Source of the DNA: Castanea sativa
Taxonomy: Eukaryota > Streptophyta > Magnoliopsida > Fagales > Fagaceae
Assembly: GCF_040712315.1 (NCBI RefSeq)
Contig: NC_134013.1
Coordinates: 6,979,001 to 7,043,000, forward strand
Reading direction: 5' to 3'
DNA length: 64,000 bases
The translations under genes were made by a program, and so were the position numbers. The notes beneath the pieces were generated by a model. The model did not search any database, was not told the origin of the DNA, and was given only the letters and a program-made list of their open reading frames with translations. Of this stretch, positions 32,365-49,847 are shown piece by piece; positions within the stretch are counted from its first letter, which is position 1; every line of letters begins with the position of its first letter.

Positions 32365-33094
32365 TCACTCTAAATAGACAGAGTCTTTAGTACTCGATTC
32401 AAGCAGAACCAGGCAATGATCTGAATGGCACCGGGTGAGATGCGTGACTCTAGGTTCTGGAAATAGATTCCACCACTCCGGATTAACGAAGACCCTATCA
32501 ATGCGCTCTTGAATGAGATCACTGATGCCTCTTTTATTCGTCCAAGTAAACCTTGGTCTTGCAAACCCCAGATCAACCATGTTGCATTTGTCTAGACACT
32601 CCTTGAACAGCAAGGATTTATTTATACTTACAGCCCTCCCTCCAAACTTATCCTCATTTAAAAGAGGTTCATTAAAATCTACAGCCAACACCCAAGGCAA
32701 ATTATTAAGCTCAGAAACTGCAGCAAGGTTCCTCCACAAAATGCACCTTTCCTCAAATCTAGGACTAGCATACACCGCAGAAAAAAAGCCAACTCAGATC
32801 AGAAGGTCTAACCTTAATCAGCACATGGATTTCCTGCTCTGTCTTTGCAAGCAGGGACACCTCCACAATATTCGAATTCCACATTAACCACAATCCTCCA
32901 GAAAGGCCTCTGGTCTCTATGCAAATAGCTTCATCAAAAGGGAGCCTCCCTATAATTTCTCTAGCTTTGTCACCACCAACTTTGGTCTCCATTATTACCA
33001 TAATACCAGGATTATGAATATTTACAAGATCATGAACATGACTCTGAAAATTGGGCTTCAGAGTGCCCCTACTATTCCATATGATGATATTCAT
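32365..33094 (-). pseudogene. LINE ORF2 N-terminal AP-like endonuclease
   Basis: The domain nicks target DNA to prime reverse transcription. The start MNIIIWNSRGTLKP contains the N-W-N-x-R-G motif; METKV supplies the catalytic Glu; LAVDFNEPLLNEDKFGG is the GDFN-like motif with Gly changed to Val; RIDRVFVNPEWWNLFP and HLTRCHSDHCLVLL (SDH) close the domain. An extra T in a T-run near 32785 shifts the frame between the two open pieces (32765-33094 and 32365-32775). ORF2 starts about 34 bases after the ORF1 stop. Confidence 0.9.
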
Positions 33095-33127
33095 GACTAA
33101 ATAAATGAAAAAAATGCACCAACCTCA

Positions 33128-35021
33128 CTAAGCGGTACAACTGCCCCCACCTCCATCAAACTCCATATGAGTTGCTTCATTTTGATCCTTGACCTCAAGG
33201 TCATCCCCAATTCCACAGCCCCTGCCTTCTGCCTTCTCAATTTCTTCCATAGGCTGTAATTCCCCTTCATTTGATCCCCCAGCGAGGTTCTGACTACCCT
33301 GGACTTGCTCGTCAACACCTCCTTTAGCAGTACTGATTTGCTTCTCCAAATCCTTATGGCAATCTGGGAAACACTCATTCCTACTCTCCTTTTCCACTCT
33401 ATCAAGGCCATCACCTTTGGCGGCATCCACACCATCTTTCCCAAAACTATAGTCGGGCGATGAAATTGCAAGCTTATCACTCATACCACCGTGATGTTCC
33501 CCACCCAATCTCAAGCCTTGTTTTCCTTCCATCTCGGGTTGCACAGAGCTTGAAAAACAAAAATTAGGATTGAAGGAAGTTCTATGATCAGAATTTTGGA
33601 AACAAGAAATCTGGGATTTAGGCTGAAAGAGTTGGTGCTTCCCATCCTTAGAATGTTCTCGGCTAGACTGGGGATTACCCTTCCTCAGGTCATAAGACTT
33701 CTTTCCTTCAGCCGAAGGCCCAGACAAAGACTCCCTTGAAGTTAACCCCTTTGATCTAGACGGCCCATCTTGGCCCAAAGATTTTTTGGAAATACTACGA
33801 ATAGCTTCTCCTATTTTCGGCCTAAGAGACTCCTGGTCCAACGTCATCTTCCTTTTGGTGTCTTTGTGGGTTCCACTACCCCCCTCTTGATCATGAAGGA
33901 AATGAACCCGAGGCAAGGTAGGTGGGACCCTCTGTTCAGTGGTTGGAAGCTGGGTTTTTGGCATTTTGCGACCACTCTTCTTGCGTGACACAACCAGCCA
34001 CGGACCATATGTACCTTCCTGCGCACCCTCAGAGCCATTCCCACTGGTGCCAGCACACTCAGAGTCAGGACAAGCATGGTCTTCACTCACCTGCTTGGCA
34101 GGATCCAGCGGTACCTCTTCCACTGGTGATGAAGGTCTACGAGTAACATAAGGGCAGCTCTCCCTCCGGTGGCCAACTCTGCCGCAAGTAAAACATAGTT
34201 GGTGCAGCCCTTCATACACCACTGGTTGCTCCAACTTCCCAATAAGCACAGTAGAAATGAGCGGTTTATCAATATCTATTTGAACACATAGTCTTGCATA
34301 CCTCCCCTCTAGATTCCGTTGCCGTATGCGTATCAATCCTTAAGACAGTCCCAATCGCTTGCCCAATCTGTTTCAGAACTTCAGCTTCATAATATTCAAT
34401 AGGAAGACGATTTAATCTTACCCAAACCGCTACTGAAGCTACATTGGATAGATCAGTTCTAAAATTAGGCTCCCATGGTCTAATAGATAAGAAATGGTCA
34501 CCTATGAACCACGGGCCTTTCCTTAGCACAGAGTCATGATCTTCTTTTAAAGCAAATCGAGTTAAGAAATACCCCTCCTCCAAATCAACACAGTCCATTT
34601 TCCCTACTGGCTTCCACATAGACAATAGTTTCGAATGGAGATAGTTAAACCCCACCTTACGCCCAAATACCTTCACAATGAGAGCTTTACTCCATAGGGC
34701 TCTAATACGCTGCTTGGTGGTACTGGAAAGCTTCACAACGGCCACTCCTTCCCTGAGGTCCACCATTTCATCATCGGACTCAACATCGAACTTCGATGCC
34801 TCAGAGAAGTCAAACGCCTGAGTATAAGCGCCTGGAATATCACCCACAAGCTTTTCTTTGAATGACAAAACCTGATGGCTTGGATGACCCTGAGAAGAGC
34901 TAGACTCCTTCTCTGGATCATACCCATTATTGAAACTCGCATGATGACGATCTTTAATCTTTTTGTTGCTTCGGACAAGTTCTACTTCCTCTTCACGAGA
35001 GAGAGGGCAGGCGTTCATCAC
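33128..35021 (-). pseudogene. LINE ORF1: DUF4283 and CCHC knuckle protein
   Basis: RNA-binding ORF1 protein of plant L1-type elements, split by a single extra G near 34303 (GGGGAGG for expected GGGAGG). The first piece (34269-35021, 250 residues, MMNACPLSREEEVEL) contains the DUF4283 fold: LIVKVFGRKVGFNYLHSKLLSMWKP, GYFLTRFALKEDHDSVLRKGPWFIGDHFLSI and SVAVWVRLNRLPIEYYE. The second (33128-34336) continues with GRYARLCVQIDIDKPL and the knuckle CFTCGRVGHRRESC, then a long charged, low-complexity C-terminal region that ends just before ORF2. Confidence 0.88.
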
Positions 35022-35159
35022 GAGAGAAATATTGACTAGTTATTGTACTTTTTTTTTTTTAATAATTTTCTTTTCACTCTCACACGCTCTCACAGTATTT
35101 TCTCTCCGTTTCTTTCAAAATACACCTCTTAAAACTCTCCGGGTCTTGCTCTCAATATT

Positions 35160-35460
35160 TTGGTTTGTTGTAAAAGCAGAAACTTTAATACCAATTTGTT
35201 GAGAATAGTGGAAACATAAATATCTATTTGTTGTGTGTATCCAAATAATAGTAGGCTTATGCAAAATAGAAATAAAAAGACAAAAAAATCAATCAAACGG
35301 AAACATAATAATTTACGCGGTTCGGCTTTTGGCCTACGTCCACGGTCCAAGCTCTCACTCACCAAAAGCACATGACTAGAAAAACTTGAAAATCCCTATA
35401 ACAAAGTCACGCCTTAGAAATCTATACAAAATACCAAAGAATAGAAAAACATATTCTAAT
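35160..35460 (+). repeat. LTR-like fragment sharing motifs with 12.45 kb
   Basis: Contains ATTTACGCGGTTCGG and GGCCTACGTCCACGG at 35310-35345, matching ATTTACGTGGTTCGG and GCCTACGTCCACGG at 12450-12485. The upstream TTGAGAATAGTGGAAACATA stretch may belong to the same element. Ends are undefined. Confidence 0.35.
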
Positions 35461-35464
35461 ATTA

Positions 35465-35841
35465 GAGCATCCACAGCAGTGGAGCTAAAAAATTAGCTTT
35501 TTAGCTCCACCAAAAGTTACTTTATTTATTTTACCTATACATATCTACACACATGCTGCAGCATTGGATCTATTTTAGCTTTCAACATAATAAAATAATA
35601 TAAATATCACAATAAAATAATATATCTCACAACTCAAAAAACATTCACAACACCAACTACAATAAAATAATATTTTTTTTGTTTAGCTCTCATGAACAGT
35701 GCACATCTATCTATAGATGTGCACTGTTCATTAGAGCTAAAAATAAATAAATTTAGCTCCACTGCTGGAGCATGCTTTTTGATATTTGAAGAGCTAAAAA
35801 AATACCAATATACCAATATACCACCACTGCTGTAAGTGCTC
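35465..35841. mobile_element. 377-bp Tourist-like MITE
   Basis: Terminal inverted repeats GAGCATCCACAGCAGTGG (left) and GAGCACTTACAGCAGTGG (right, reverse-complemented), flanked by TTA on both sides (35462-35464 and 35842-35844). A 3-bp TTA/TAA duplication and this type of terminus are characteristic of PIF/Harbinger (Tourist) MITEs. Inside is a second end-like sequence, CTCCACTGCTGGAGCATGC near 35757-35775, and a perfect 19-bp palindrome arm pair at 35692-35710 / 35713-35731. Confidence 0.85.
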
Positions 35842-35844
35842 TTA

Positions 35845-36126
35845 CAGCACTAATAACGCTAAACAATGGCCGCATAACTTGTATATATATATAGCTAGAG
35901 ATGTGGGCCTTTTGTCGTGGAGTACAATACAAACTCCACCTAAGTGGAATTGCTTAAGTCAGCAAACATAGTCTTATTAGTACTAGCTTGCAGGATAAGC
36001 TCATTTAGAGCTTTGATAAGGTGTGGGCTGGACCCATGGGGATATGATGCACCCAACAATGAATAGGTAAACACAAAGGATCCTCATAAAAGGTATCCAG
36101 AGGAGTCCCTGCAACTTTATCCTAAA
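35845..36126 (+). promoter_or_regulatory. Upstream region of the P450 pseudogene
   Basis: Non-coding flank of the P450 copy. The last ~45 bp (GGTATCCAGAGGAGTCCCTGCAACTT...CCTAAAATGG) resemble the sequence before the copy at 57864, so the duplication that made the copies included part of the promoter or 5' UTR. A (TA)n TATA-like run lies at about 35883-35892. Confidence 0.4.
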
Positions 36127-37384
36127 ATGGATTTTCTTCCACCGTCTCTAAATTCTGCTACCATAGCTGGAATTTTAGCCATAATTCTTTTCTCTTACTA
36201 TCTTCTCAAGAGGTCCAGAGTTGGCCTAGCCAAAACAGCACCAATTCCTGCTGGTGCATGTAATTGGTCACCTTCCTCTGTTGGGAGCAACTCAGACTCC
36301 CCACATCACTTTGGGAGCCATGGCCGACAAGTATGGACCACTTTTTACAATCAAGCTTGGATTGCACCCTGCTTTGGTGTTGAGCAGCTGGGAGATGGCT
36401 AAGGAGTGCTTCACCGCCAATGACCTGGCCGTGTCCTCGCGGCCCAAACTAGTTGCCATAAAACACTTGTGCTATAACTACGCTGTGTTTGGCTTTGCAC
36501 CCCATGGTCCCTATTGGCGTGAAATGCGTAAAATAACCACTTTAGAGCTACTATCTAGTCGTCGGATTGAGATGCTTTCCCACATTAGAGTCTCCGAAGT
36601 TGAGAACGATATGAAAGATTTATACAAACTTTGGATCAAGAAAAAGAACGGGTCAGGCTTGATTTTGGTGGAGTTGAAGCAATGGTTTGGGGATATGAAC
36701 CTCAACGTGATTCTTAGGATGATTGCTGCAAAGAGGTACTTTGGTACCAGTGATGGGGTTAATGAAGAAGAGGCTCGGCGTTGCCAAAAGGCCTTGGGGG
36801 ACTTCTTTCATCTTTTGGGGTTGTTTGTGGTGTCCGATGCTATTCCTTTTCTTGGGTGGACATGAAAAGGCCATGAAGAAAACTGCAAAGGAATTGGATG
36901 GAATTCTTGGGGAATGGTTGGAAGAGCATAAGCGAAAGAGAGCTTCTTCTGAGAATAAAGGGGAGGAAGATTTCATGGATATAATGCTCTCTGTCCTTGA
37001 TGGTGCTGAGCTTGAAGGTTACGATGCTGATACAATCAACAAAGCCACATGTTTGGTACGTTTTCTCTTTTCACTTCTTCATGGATTTTTGCTCAAGGGG
37101 CCTTGCTTGAACATGTTCCAAGCAAGGCGGCTCTCAAATGCAGGGCATACCAAAAATAATCATCTCAAAACTGACTTTTTTAAGACTTAAAGTGTCGTTA
37201 GTAGAACTTATTAATAGTGCGTATGATATCCTTAAATAATAGCAAAAATTAATTAAATAGTAAAATAAAGCTTGCATTTTAAGCCAATGCAGGGTGCTGG
37301 CTGCCCAATTCATTACCCATCTTTATTGTTAAGGACATATTTTTATGTAATTGACATATTTTTTTATAAAACATACTTTAATTG

Positions 37385-38350
37385 TATTTGGGTAAATCTA
37401 AATAGGTTCAAGAGGATCATTATAAGTGGTTAAATTGAAGATATGAAAATTAGTCAAGAACTGCTCAAGAAAAGTGCAATCTGTAGGTCTTGACATCTCC
37501 TCGACAAAAGCTCGATCTGTCGAGATTCATTAAAACTCGACAGATGTATCAATCGATCGAACTTACGAAATTCAGATTATAGCCAGCAATGTTTTTATTC
37601 TAAAAATGTTATTTATTTATGAGTTTATATAATTCTTATTGGACTAGGAAAACTCAAGGTTTGTGTAAACCTGTTTGGAATAGGAGAGCTCATTGAGCTC
37701 CTATTTAAAGGAGGTGGAAAAAGAAAAACCTAATCCTAGAGAGCTTTATAAGGTTTTCTTTTTGAAACCATAGCATCCTCCTACAAAAAAGAAGAAGAAG
37801 TTATTGCTGTGTTTTTTGTACGTCTTTGGGTTCTGTAACCAAGCAAAGTCTTTTGCACCAACATTGAAGATCTTATTGGTGTTTCTATGTGAAGTTGCTG
37901 CAAATCAACTACAACAATCAAAGGTTTACTATGAAGTTAGTGACGTACTAGGATTCGTGCAAAGGAGTAAGCCGCGTACAGGGATCCGCGCATCAGATTG
38001 GTTAGTCACGTACTGGAAGCCGTACATCAAAAGGAGAGATTGTCACTACAGAACAAGTCCAATTGGGTATTGGAGTAAGGGTTCAACTGTAAGTTGGTAT
38101 AAGGTACTGAGATTCATTTACTTGTAACCGCTTGTTGTGATAATAGTAGATTTTCGGGAGTGGTGACTTTAAAATCACCCGGTGGGGTTTTGCCTCGGTA
38201 GTTTTTCCCATTCGTAAACAAATCACCCGTGTCAAATTTATTTTTCGCTGCACTTTAGTTTATTGGTGATTTGTTTGTACTACCACGCATTTGCGTGTTA
38301 ATTTGATTAATTAATAAATTTAGCTAATTAATCAACGTAATTCATTACAA
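37385..38350 (+). repeat. LTR-like insertion in the P450 intron
   Basis: The intron is enlarged by about 1 kb of sequence unlike the rest. It has CTCGACAGAT and ATCGATCGAAC words, a possible TATTTAAAGG box near 37704, then GTAACCGCTTGTTGTGATAATAG, GACTTTAAAATCACCCGGTGG and a tail ending AATTCATTACA. This resembles the end of plant Ty1/copia LTRs as I remember them. No primer site, proteins or clear target duplication were found, so a solo LTR is likely but unproven; the edges are approximate. Confidence 0.4.
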
Positions 38351-38477
38351 GGGATTAATACGTTTTTGGCCTATCATTTACAAATGATTAGTCATTTACA
38401 CTCAGTATGTTTTGCTATAAATCATTCACTTCTATACCATAGGCTAATATACGACATTTTCTTAAATAGTGGATGAC

Positions 38478-38576
38478 TATTTTTTTTTTTTTTTTTTTTT
38501 ATATTAGGTCTTGCACTTTTAAAAACAAAGTGTATTGCAAATATCACCATATATATATATATATATATATATATAG
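38478..38576. repeat. T-run and (AT)n microsatellite in the P450 intron
   Basis: A run of about 20 T at 38481-38500 and (AT)n at about 38551-38575, close to the intron's 3' splice site. Confidence 0.8.
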
Positions 38577-39393
38577 TAAATTCCAACCATGTAATGTCTT
38601 ACTTCAATGTAATAATTTGCCGTGTTACACTGTTACAGTATTCTGTATTGCCTCGTGTATATAATTATGCTTCTTTGCTTTTCCTTACAAGCTAAACCTC
38701 CAAAACATAGGACATTTTTTGCTTTAGAGTTTCATTCTAACAAAAGGTATGCACTTTGCAGAGTATGATTGCTGGAGGCAGTGACACTAGCACAATTACT
38801 CTAACTTGGACAATAGCGTTATTGCTAAACAACCGCCACGTGTTGAAGAAGGCCCAAGATGAGCTTGATGTCCAAGTGGGCAGGGAAAGAATTGTAAACG
38901 AATCAGACATCAGTAAGCTAGTCTATCTCCAAGCTATAGTTAAAGAGACATTACGTTTGTATCCCGCAGGTCGACTAGCAGCACCATATGAATTCACTGA
39001 GAATTGCATTATAGGTGGTTACCATGTTTCAAAAGGCACTCGATTAATCACAAACGTATGTAAAATTCATACAGATCCACGCATATGGTCAGACCCATTA
39101 GAGTTCAAGCCCGAAAGATTTCTCACCACCCACAAGAGTGTCGATGTTAGGGGTCAAAATTTCGAATTGCTCCATTTGGAAGTGGTAGAAGAGCATGTCC
39201 TGGAATATCTTTTGCCCTTCAAATGGTACAGTTAGCATTGGCTAGTTTTCTACACATGTATGATATCTCAATTCCCTCGGATGCAAGGTTGATATGACTG
39301 AGACAGTTGGTCTCACAAACAACAGAGCCACCCCACTTGAAGTTCTCATCAAACCTCGCCTACACCTTCAAGCTTTATGGATTAAAGACTGTC

Positions 39394-40718
39394 TAATATA
39401 CAATTCATGTGCAGATCTAAGAATTGTGATTTGATCAAAATTTGCCATGATTTGTCTTGTTAGTGGGCGTGCCATGTTGCAGGACACTGAGTTTGCTATT
39501 GTGAAATGGAAATAACAGTGCCTAAAAATTGGGGAAAATGGTTATATCTCTACCTTCATTATGTTGGGTTATTCAGACATAAATAGATTTGAATTTTGTC
39601 AAGCTCATCCTCCAAAGAGAAATTTTGTCATAAGAAACTGAAATTTCTATATACCATAAAATGTTGAATCTTAGGCTTCACATTTTATGCACGAAAAAAT
39701 AATTAGCTGTGATCATGTTGTTTTTCAATTAAATTAAGTTAGCACTACCATACAATATATGTTGTAACATAATCTAACACAAACTAAGAAGATTTTTCTC
39801 AAAATAAGAAGAAAGAAAAAGTTTTGTTTTTGTTTTTTGAAATCAAGGGCAGAGCAGAGCAGGGGGTCGCAGGAATAATTGCCTCCTAAACTCTATCATC
39901 CTACAAGAAGCTCATTCCCTTCTAAACTACATGCTTGTTTTGCAAGTTTTACCCCATTGACACGAGAAAGTATATTAAATAACCGATTATCCTTAAAGTT
40001 TAAACTATTGGAATATTGTAAATTTAATTATTTAAACACATACTTCTAATAAAGTATCTTATGAATTTGACCTTTGAAGTATCTCTCCTTGTCTCTCCTT
40101 TGTTTTATATTCCATTTTTGATGGCCATTTTGGATTCATAAATTAATTGTAGGGTAGAAAAACTCCTTAATAATTGTCTTCTTTAAGTTGCATATTGGAC
40201 ATTTTAATTTGAACTTGTCACATTACAAACTTGATTCAAATTATAGTGTCACGGAATTTTCAAATCACAAAACATCAACATATAATATAACATTTTTTTA
40301 CATGCGAGATATATGTTAATTGCGTTCACATGAATCACATGTTCTTTTGATTTAGGGCATAGCCTTCCCACTTTTGTCAAAAGAATAAATTTAGAGACAC
40401 AATTTTTTTTACAACTTGCTAAAATGACAGGTTATGAGTGGTGAAATTAAAAATGATATTAGTGATGGACCCATATATACATATGATATCTACTGCTCAG
40501 AAGTTGCACTCAAAACTATACATGAAATGGTTGTGCTCTCCTAGTCTTTGGAGGCCCTCCTTTGTTGTTTTACAGTAATTTAATTGTTGCTTATGTTTCC
40601 TTTCTACCCTTAATGGGTTAATAATTTTGTTTTCTTTCATTAAGAAGGAAAAGACCAAAAATTTGACATATATCCTTCTTGTTTTTTGAAGCAAACACAC
40701 ACTACACACTTAGGAGTA
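39394..40718. other. P450 3' flank and AT-rich spacer
   Basis: 39394-39575 is homologous to the 3' UTR side of the 26.3-kb P450 relic (GTGCCA..TTGCAGGACACT, CCTTCATTATGTTGGG). After 39575 the two loci diverge and nothing else is recognised up to the foldback element. Confidence 0.6.
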
Positions 40719-43176
40719 GGGGTGGCAAACAAGCAGGTTGAGTTATAAATGGGTTGAATTTGTAATTACTCATTTATCCATTTATGACCCATTTATATAT
40801 AAATTAATTATCCATTACTAACCCAACCCATTTAATTAGTAATCCACTTATTTAACCCAATATAACCCAAATACCTCTAAAACTACTTGAATACTCTCTT
40901 AACCTCCAAAATTACCACACTTGGACATCCAAATTATCCCAAAAATCTCAAAAATAAGAAAAATATAGCAAAAATCTCATAAATGAGCAAAAAACCAACG
41001 AAGCCTCTAAAATGACCAAAATACCTCGATATCTCTAAAATTATCAAATATGCTTAAAAACCACTAAAATGACCAAAATATCTCCAAAATCTCAAAAAGA
41101 GCAAAATACCCATAAAACCTCGAAAATCACCAAAATAACCCCAATATCTCCAAAATGACCAAATATGCTTAAAAACTACTAAAATGACCAAAATACCTCC
41201 AAAATCTCTAATATTAGCAAAATACCTCCCAAACCTCTAAAATGTCCAAAATATCCCCAAAACCTAAAAAATTACCAAAATACCCCCAAAACCTAAAAAT
41301 GACCAAAATACCCTCTAAATCTAAAAAATGACTAAAATACCCCCAAAACATAAAATTACCAAAATACCCTGAAACCTAAAAAATGACTGAAATACCCCTG
41401 AAACCTATAAAATGACCAGAATACTCTCAAAACCTTTAAAATGACCAAAATACCCCTTAAGCCTAAAAAAATTACTGAAATACCCCCAAAACCAGAAAAT
41501 TACCAAAATACCCCATAAACTTAAAAATTGTTCGAAATACCTCCTATACCTAAAAAATGACTAAAATACCCTCAAAACCTAAAAATTACCAAAATACCCC
41601 CGAAACCTAAAAAGTTAACAAATTACCTCGTAACCTAAAAATTGACTGAAATACCTCGAAACTTGTAAAATTACCAAAATATCCCCTAAACCTAAAAAAT
41701 AACCGAAATACCCTGAAACCTAAAAAATGATTGAAATACTCCCAGAACTTATAAAACAATTAGAATGCCCTCAAAAGCTTTAAAATGACAAAAATAACCC
41801 CCCCCCCCAAAACCTAAAAAATGACTGAAATACCCCCCAAAACCAAAAAATTACCAAAATACCCTCTAAACTGAAAAAATGATACCCTCGAAACCAAAAA
41901 GTTTCCAACATACCCCCTAAATAAATAAAAAAAGACCGAAATACTTCCAAAATCTAAAAAATGACTGAAATACCCCTGAAACCTAAAAAATGACCAAAAA
42001 CCTCCGTAACATAAGAAATGACCAATAAATACTCCTGAAACCTAAAAAATGGTCAAAATACCCCTAAACATGTAATATGACCAAAATATCCCTAAAACAT
42101 ATTAATTACCAAAATAGAGGTTTGGGATATTTTGGATATTTCGAGGATACTAATTAAAGGTTCTAAGAGTATTTCTATCATTTTATAGGTTTTGATGGAA
42201 TTTCGGTAATTTTTTAGGTTTCGGGGTTATTTTGGTCATTTTTTAGATTCTAAGGGTATTTTGATCATTTTAAGATTTTTGGGTTATTTCAGTAAATTTC
42301 TAGGTTTCAGAGGTATTTTGGTAATTTTTAGAATTTTGGGCTATTTCGGTAAATATATAAGTTTTAGAGGTATCTCGGTAATTTTTAAGTTTTGGGGGTA
42401 TTTCGTTTTTTAGGTTTAGGGGGTATTTTAGTCGTTTTCTAGGTTTCACGGGTATTTTGGACATTTTTTTAGGTTTCAAGGGTATTTTGGTAATTTTTGG
42501 TTGCGGAGGTATTTTTGTCATTTTTCAGTTTTTGGGGGCATTTTGGTCATTTTAAGGTTTCGGGGGTATTTCAGTCATTTTATTAGTTTCGGAGGAATTT
42601 CGGTCATTTTATAGGTTTATGGGGTATTTCGGTCATTTTTTAGGTTTAGTGAGTGGTTTGGTCATTTTTTGTGTTTATGGGGTATTTTGGTAAATTTTAG
42701 GTTTCGAGGGTAGTTTGGTCAATTTATAAGTTTTAAAGCTATTCCAGTCATCTTTTTAGGTTTAAGAGGTATTTTGGTCATTTTTAGGTTTCGAGGGTAT
42801 TTTGGTCAGTTTTTAGGATTTGGGGGTAGTCTGGTCATTTTTTAGGTTTTGGGGGTACTCGGGACATTTTTTAGGTTTCAGGGGTATTTCGGTCATTTTT
42901 TAGGTTTTGGGAGTATTTTGATCATTTCTAGATTTTAGAGGTATTTTGGTAATTTTATAGGTTTCAGAGGTATTCGGGTCATCTTTTAGGTTTATGGAGT
43001 ATTTTGGTATTTTTTAGGTTTTAGGGTATTTTGGTCATTTTTTAGGTTTCAAGGGTATTTCAATCATTTTTTAGGTTTTGGAGGTATTTTGCTAATTTTT
43101 AGGTTTCAAGGGCATTTTGGTCATTTTATAGGTTTTGGAGATATTCCGGTCAATTTAAGGTTTAGGGGGTATTTTG

Positions 43177-48714
<5,538 letters not shown>

Positions 48715-49435
48715 CTAGCTGTTTCTTAAAGTAGAAAAATGATACCAATTTTTTAAAAACTGAAATAAAGAAAAGCGGTACTTTGAAAAGTAAGAAACAA
48801 TTAATAGAAAAAAAAAAATATTTTACTAAAGTGAAAAAATAAAGTATAGAATATTGGATATGATACAAGTGTTTAAAAAGTGATTGAGTAAAATACAAAA
48901 AAAAAAATATATATTTTATCTTAAAACCAAATATATATATATATATATATATTTGAGAGACTAATTTAATTGCTCTTTATCTTAGAATCCTTTCTACTGT
49001 GTTGTCCATAGATTTTTTTTTTTTTTTTAAATTTATTTACGATATACTAGCAAGTAGCAATCACAATCTTATTGTCAAAATTTTCTATGGACAATCCATT
49101 GTGCTTTTCACCATCTAATAATGGTGAAGAAAGTAATGAAAAAAGAAAAAAGAGGGAAAAATTGAGGAGATATTTTCTTACATAATCTATAATCTATCAG
49201 TATCAGTCAGATAGGTGTTGTATACCTTATCTTATCTAGTTGTACGTCTAATATTTTTCGTAACTTAAAAAAGACCCAAAATACACAAACAAAAGTTTTT
49301 TTTTTTTTTTTTTGACAAACAAAAGCTTGAAACTCCTTAACCTCAACATTATATGCTCTAATATGTCAAATATCATTTTATCATATTTCCATCCAAATGA
49401 ATCATTTAGGTAGATTTGAAATTGTTTCTCAAAAA
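48715..49435. other. AT-rich spacer
   Basis: Between the tandem array and the next Tat element. Contains (TA)n at about 48932-48952 and T-runs near 49013-49029 and 49297-49312. No gene is recognised. Confidence 0.6.
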
Positions 49436-49826
49436 AAAAAAAAAAGCACTCAAGTAGTGGCCTACATGATCAACAAATGGAGGGCCAAGATCGGTGAAAA
49501 GAAGCTATATAATGTAAGAGATCCTCTAAGGGAAGGATCATCTGAAAATTGTGGAAGAAGACACTGTAGCAGCCAAGAACTGAAATTGTAACCAAGTCTG
49601 AAGAAATATATTCAAGAACTACTGTCCTCGGACTTTGCTGAGGAGGGATTTCTTTGCACACAGCTTTATTTTCTTCGCTTCCCTACTATCCTTAATCTAC
49701 TGTGTGCGTTAATCAATCCATTGAAGCCTAATTTTTAAGATCACTCTCTACAAATTTATTGTGTTGGGATTTTTGGGCCTTAATCCAGTTATTTCTTGGG
49801 CCTAGGACACAAAACTTGCCCTCACA
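49436..49826 (+). repeat. 5' LTR remnant of the decayed Tat element
   Basis: Ends TTGCCCTCACA directly before the primer site. Contains a TATA-like CTATATAATG near 49505 and CTGTCCTCGGACTTTGC, the TCCTCGGA word of this element family. The left edge is uncertain; there is an A-run at 49431-49445. It is shorter than the ~750-bp LTRs of the relatives, so it may be truncated. Confidence 0.55.
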
Positions 49827-49847
49827 ATTGGCGTCGTCTGTGGGGAA
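49827..49847 (+). other. Primer-binding site of the decayed Tat element
   Basis: ATTGGCGTCGTCTGTGGGGA follows the LTR end, one or two bases different from the site at 24385-24403. Confidence 0.78.

Larger units (their letters stand above)
28921..35150 (-). mobile_element. Near full-length L1-type LINE
   Basis: Minus-strand non-LTR retrotransposon of about 6.2 kb. The left T-run (28922-28937) is its poly-A tail. From the right: a short 5' UTR, ORF1 (35021-33128), ORF2 with endonuclease (33094-32365), reverse transcriptase (32364-30562), zf-RVT (30546-29773) and RNase H (29782-29066). Defects are few: single-base shifts in ORF1 near 34303, in the endonuclease near 32785 and before RNase H near 29785, plus several nonsense codons and a break at 31077-31303. 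The 5' boundary is estimated from the end of the CT-rich 5' UTR, and no target duplication was found by eye. Confidence 0.88.
36127..39393 (+). pseudogene. CYP82-type cytochrome P450 pseudogene, two exons
   Basis: Exon 1 is 36127-37055 and exon 2 is 38762 to about 39393; the intron has GT...AG and joins [10 protein letters not shown] in phase 0. Exon 1 starts MDFLPPSLNSATIAGILAII (membrane anchor), then the Pro-rich hinge, LGLHPALVLSSWEMAKECFT and FGFAPHGPYWREMRKI (C helix WxxxR). Exon 2 has [13 protein letters not shown] (I helix), KETLRLYP (ExxR), FKPERF and the haem region. Breaks: a ~4-bp loss near 36262 after PIPAGA; a ~10-bp loss at about 36860 (FLGWT stop); one missing C at 39173 just before the haem loop; and one missing base at GATGCAAGG near 39281, shared with the copy at 26300. 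The YP-AGR sequence has Ala for the usual Pro. The protein would be an ER-anchored monooxygenase of specialised metabolism; its substrate is unknown. It cannot be made from this locus. Confidence 0.92.
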
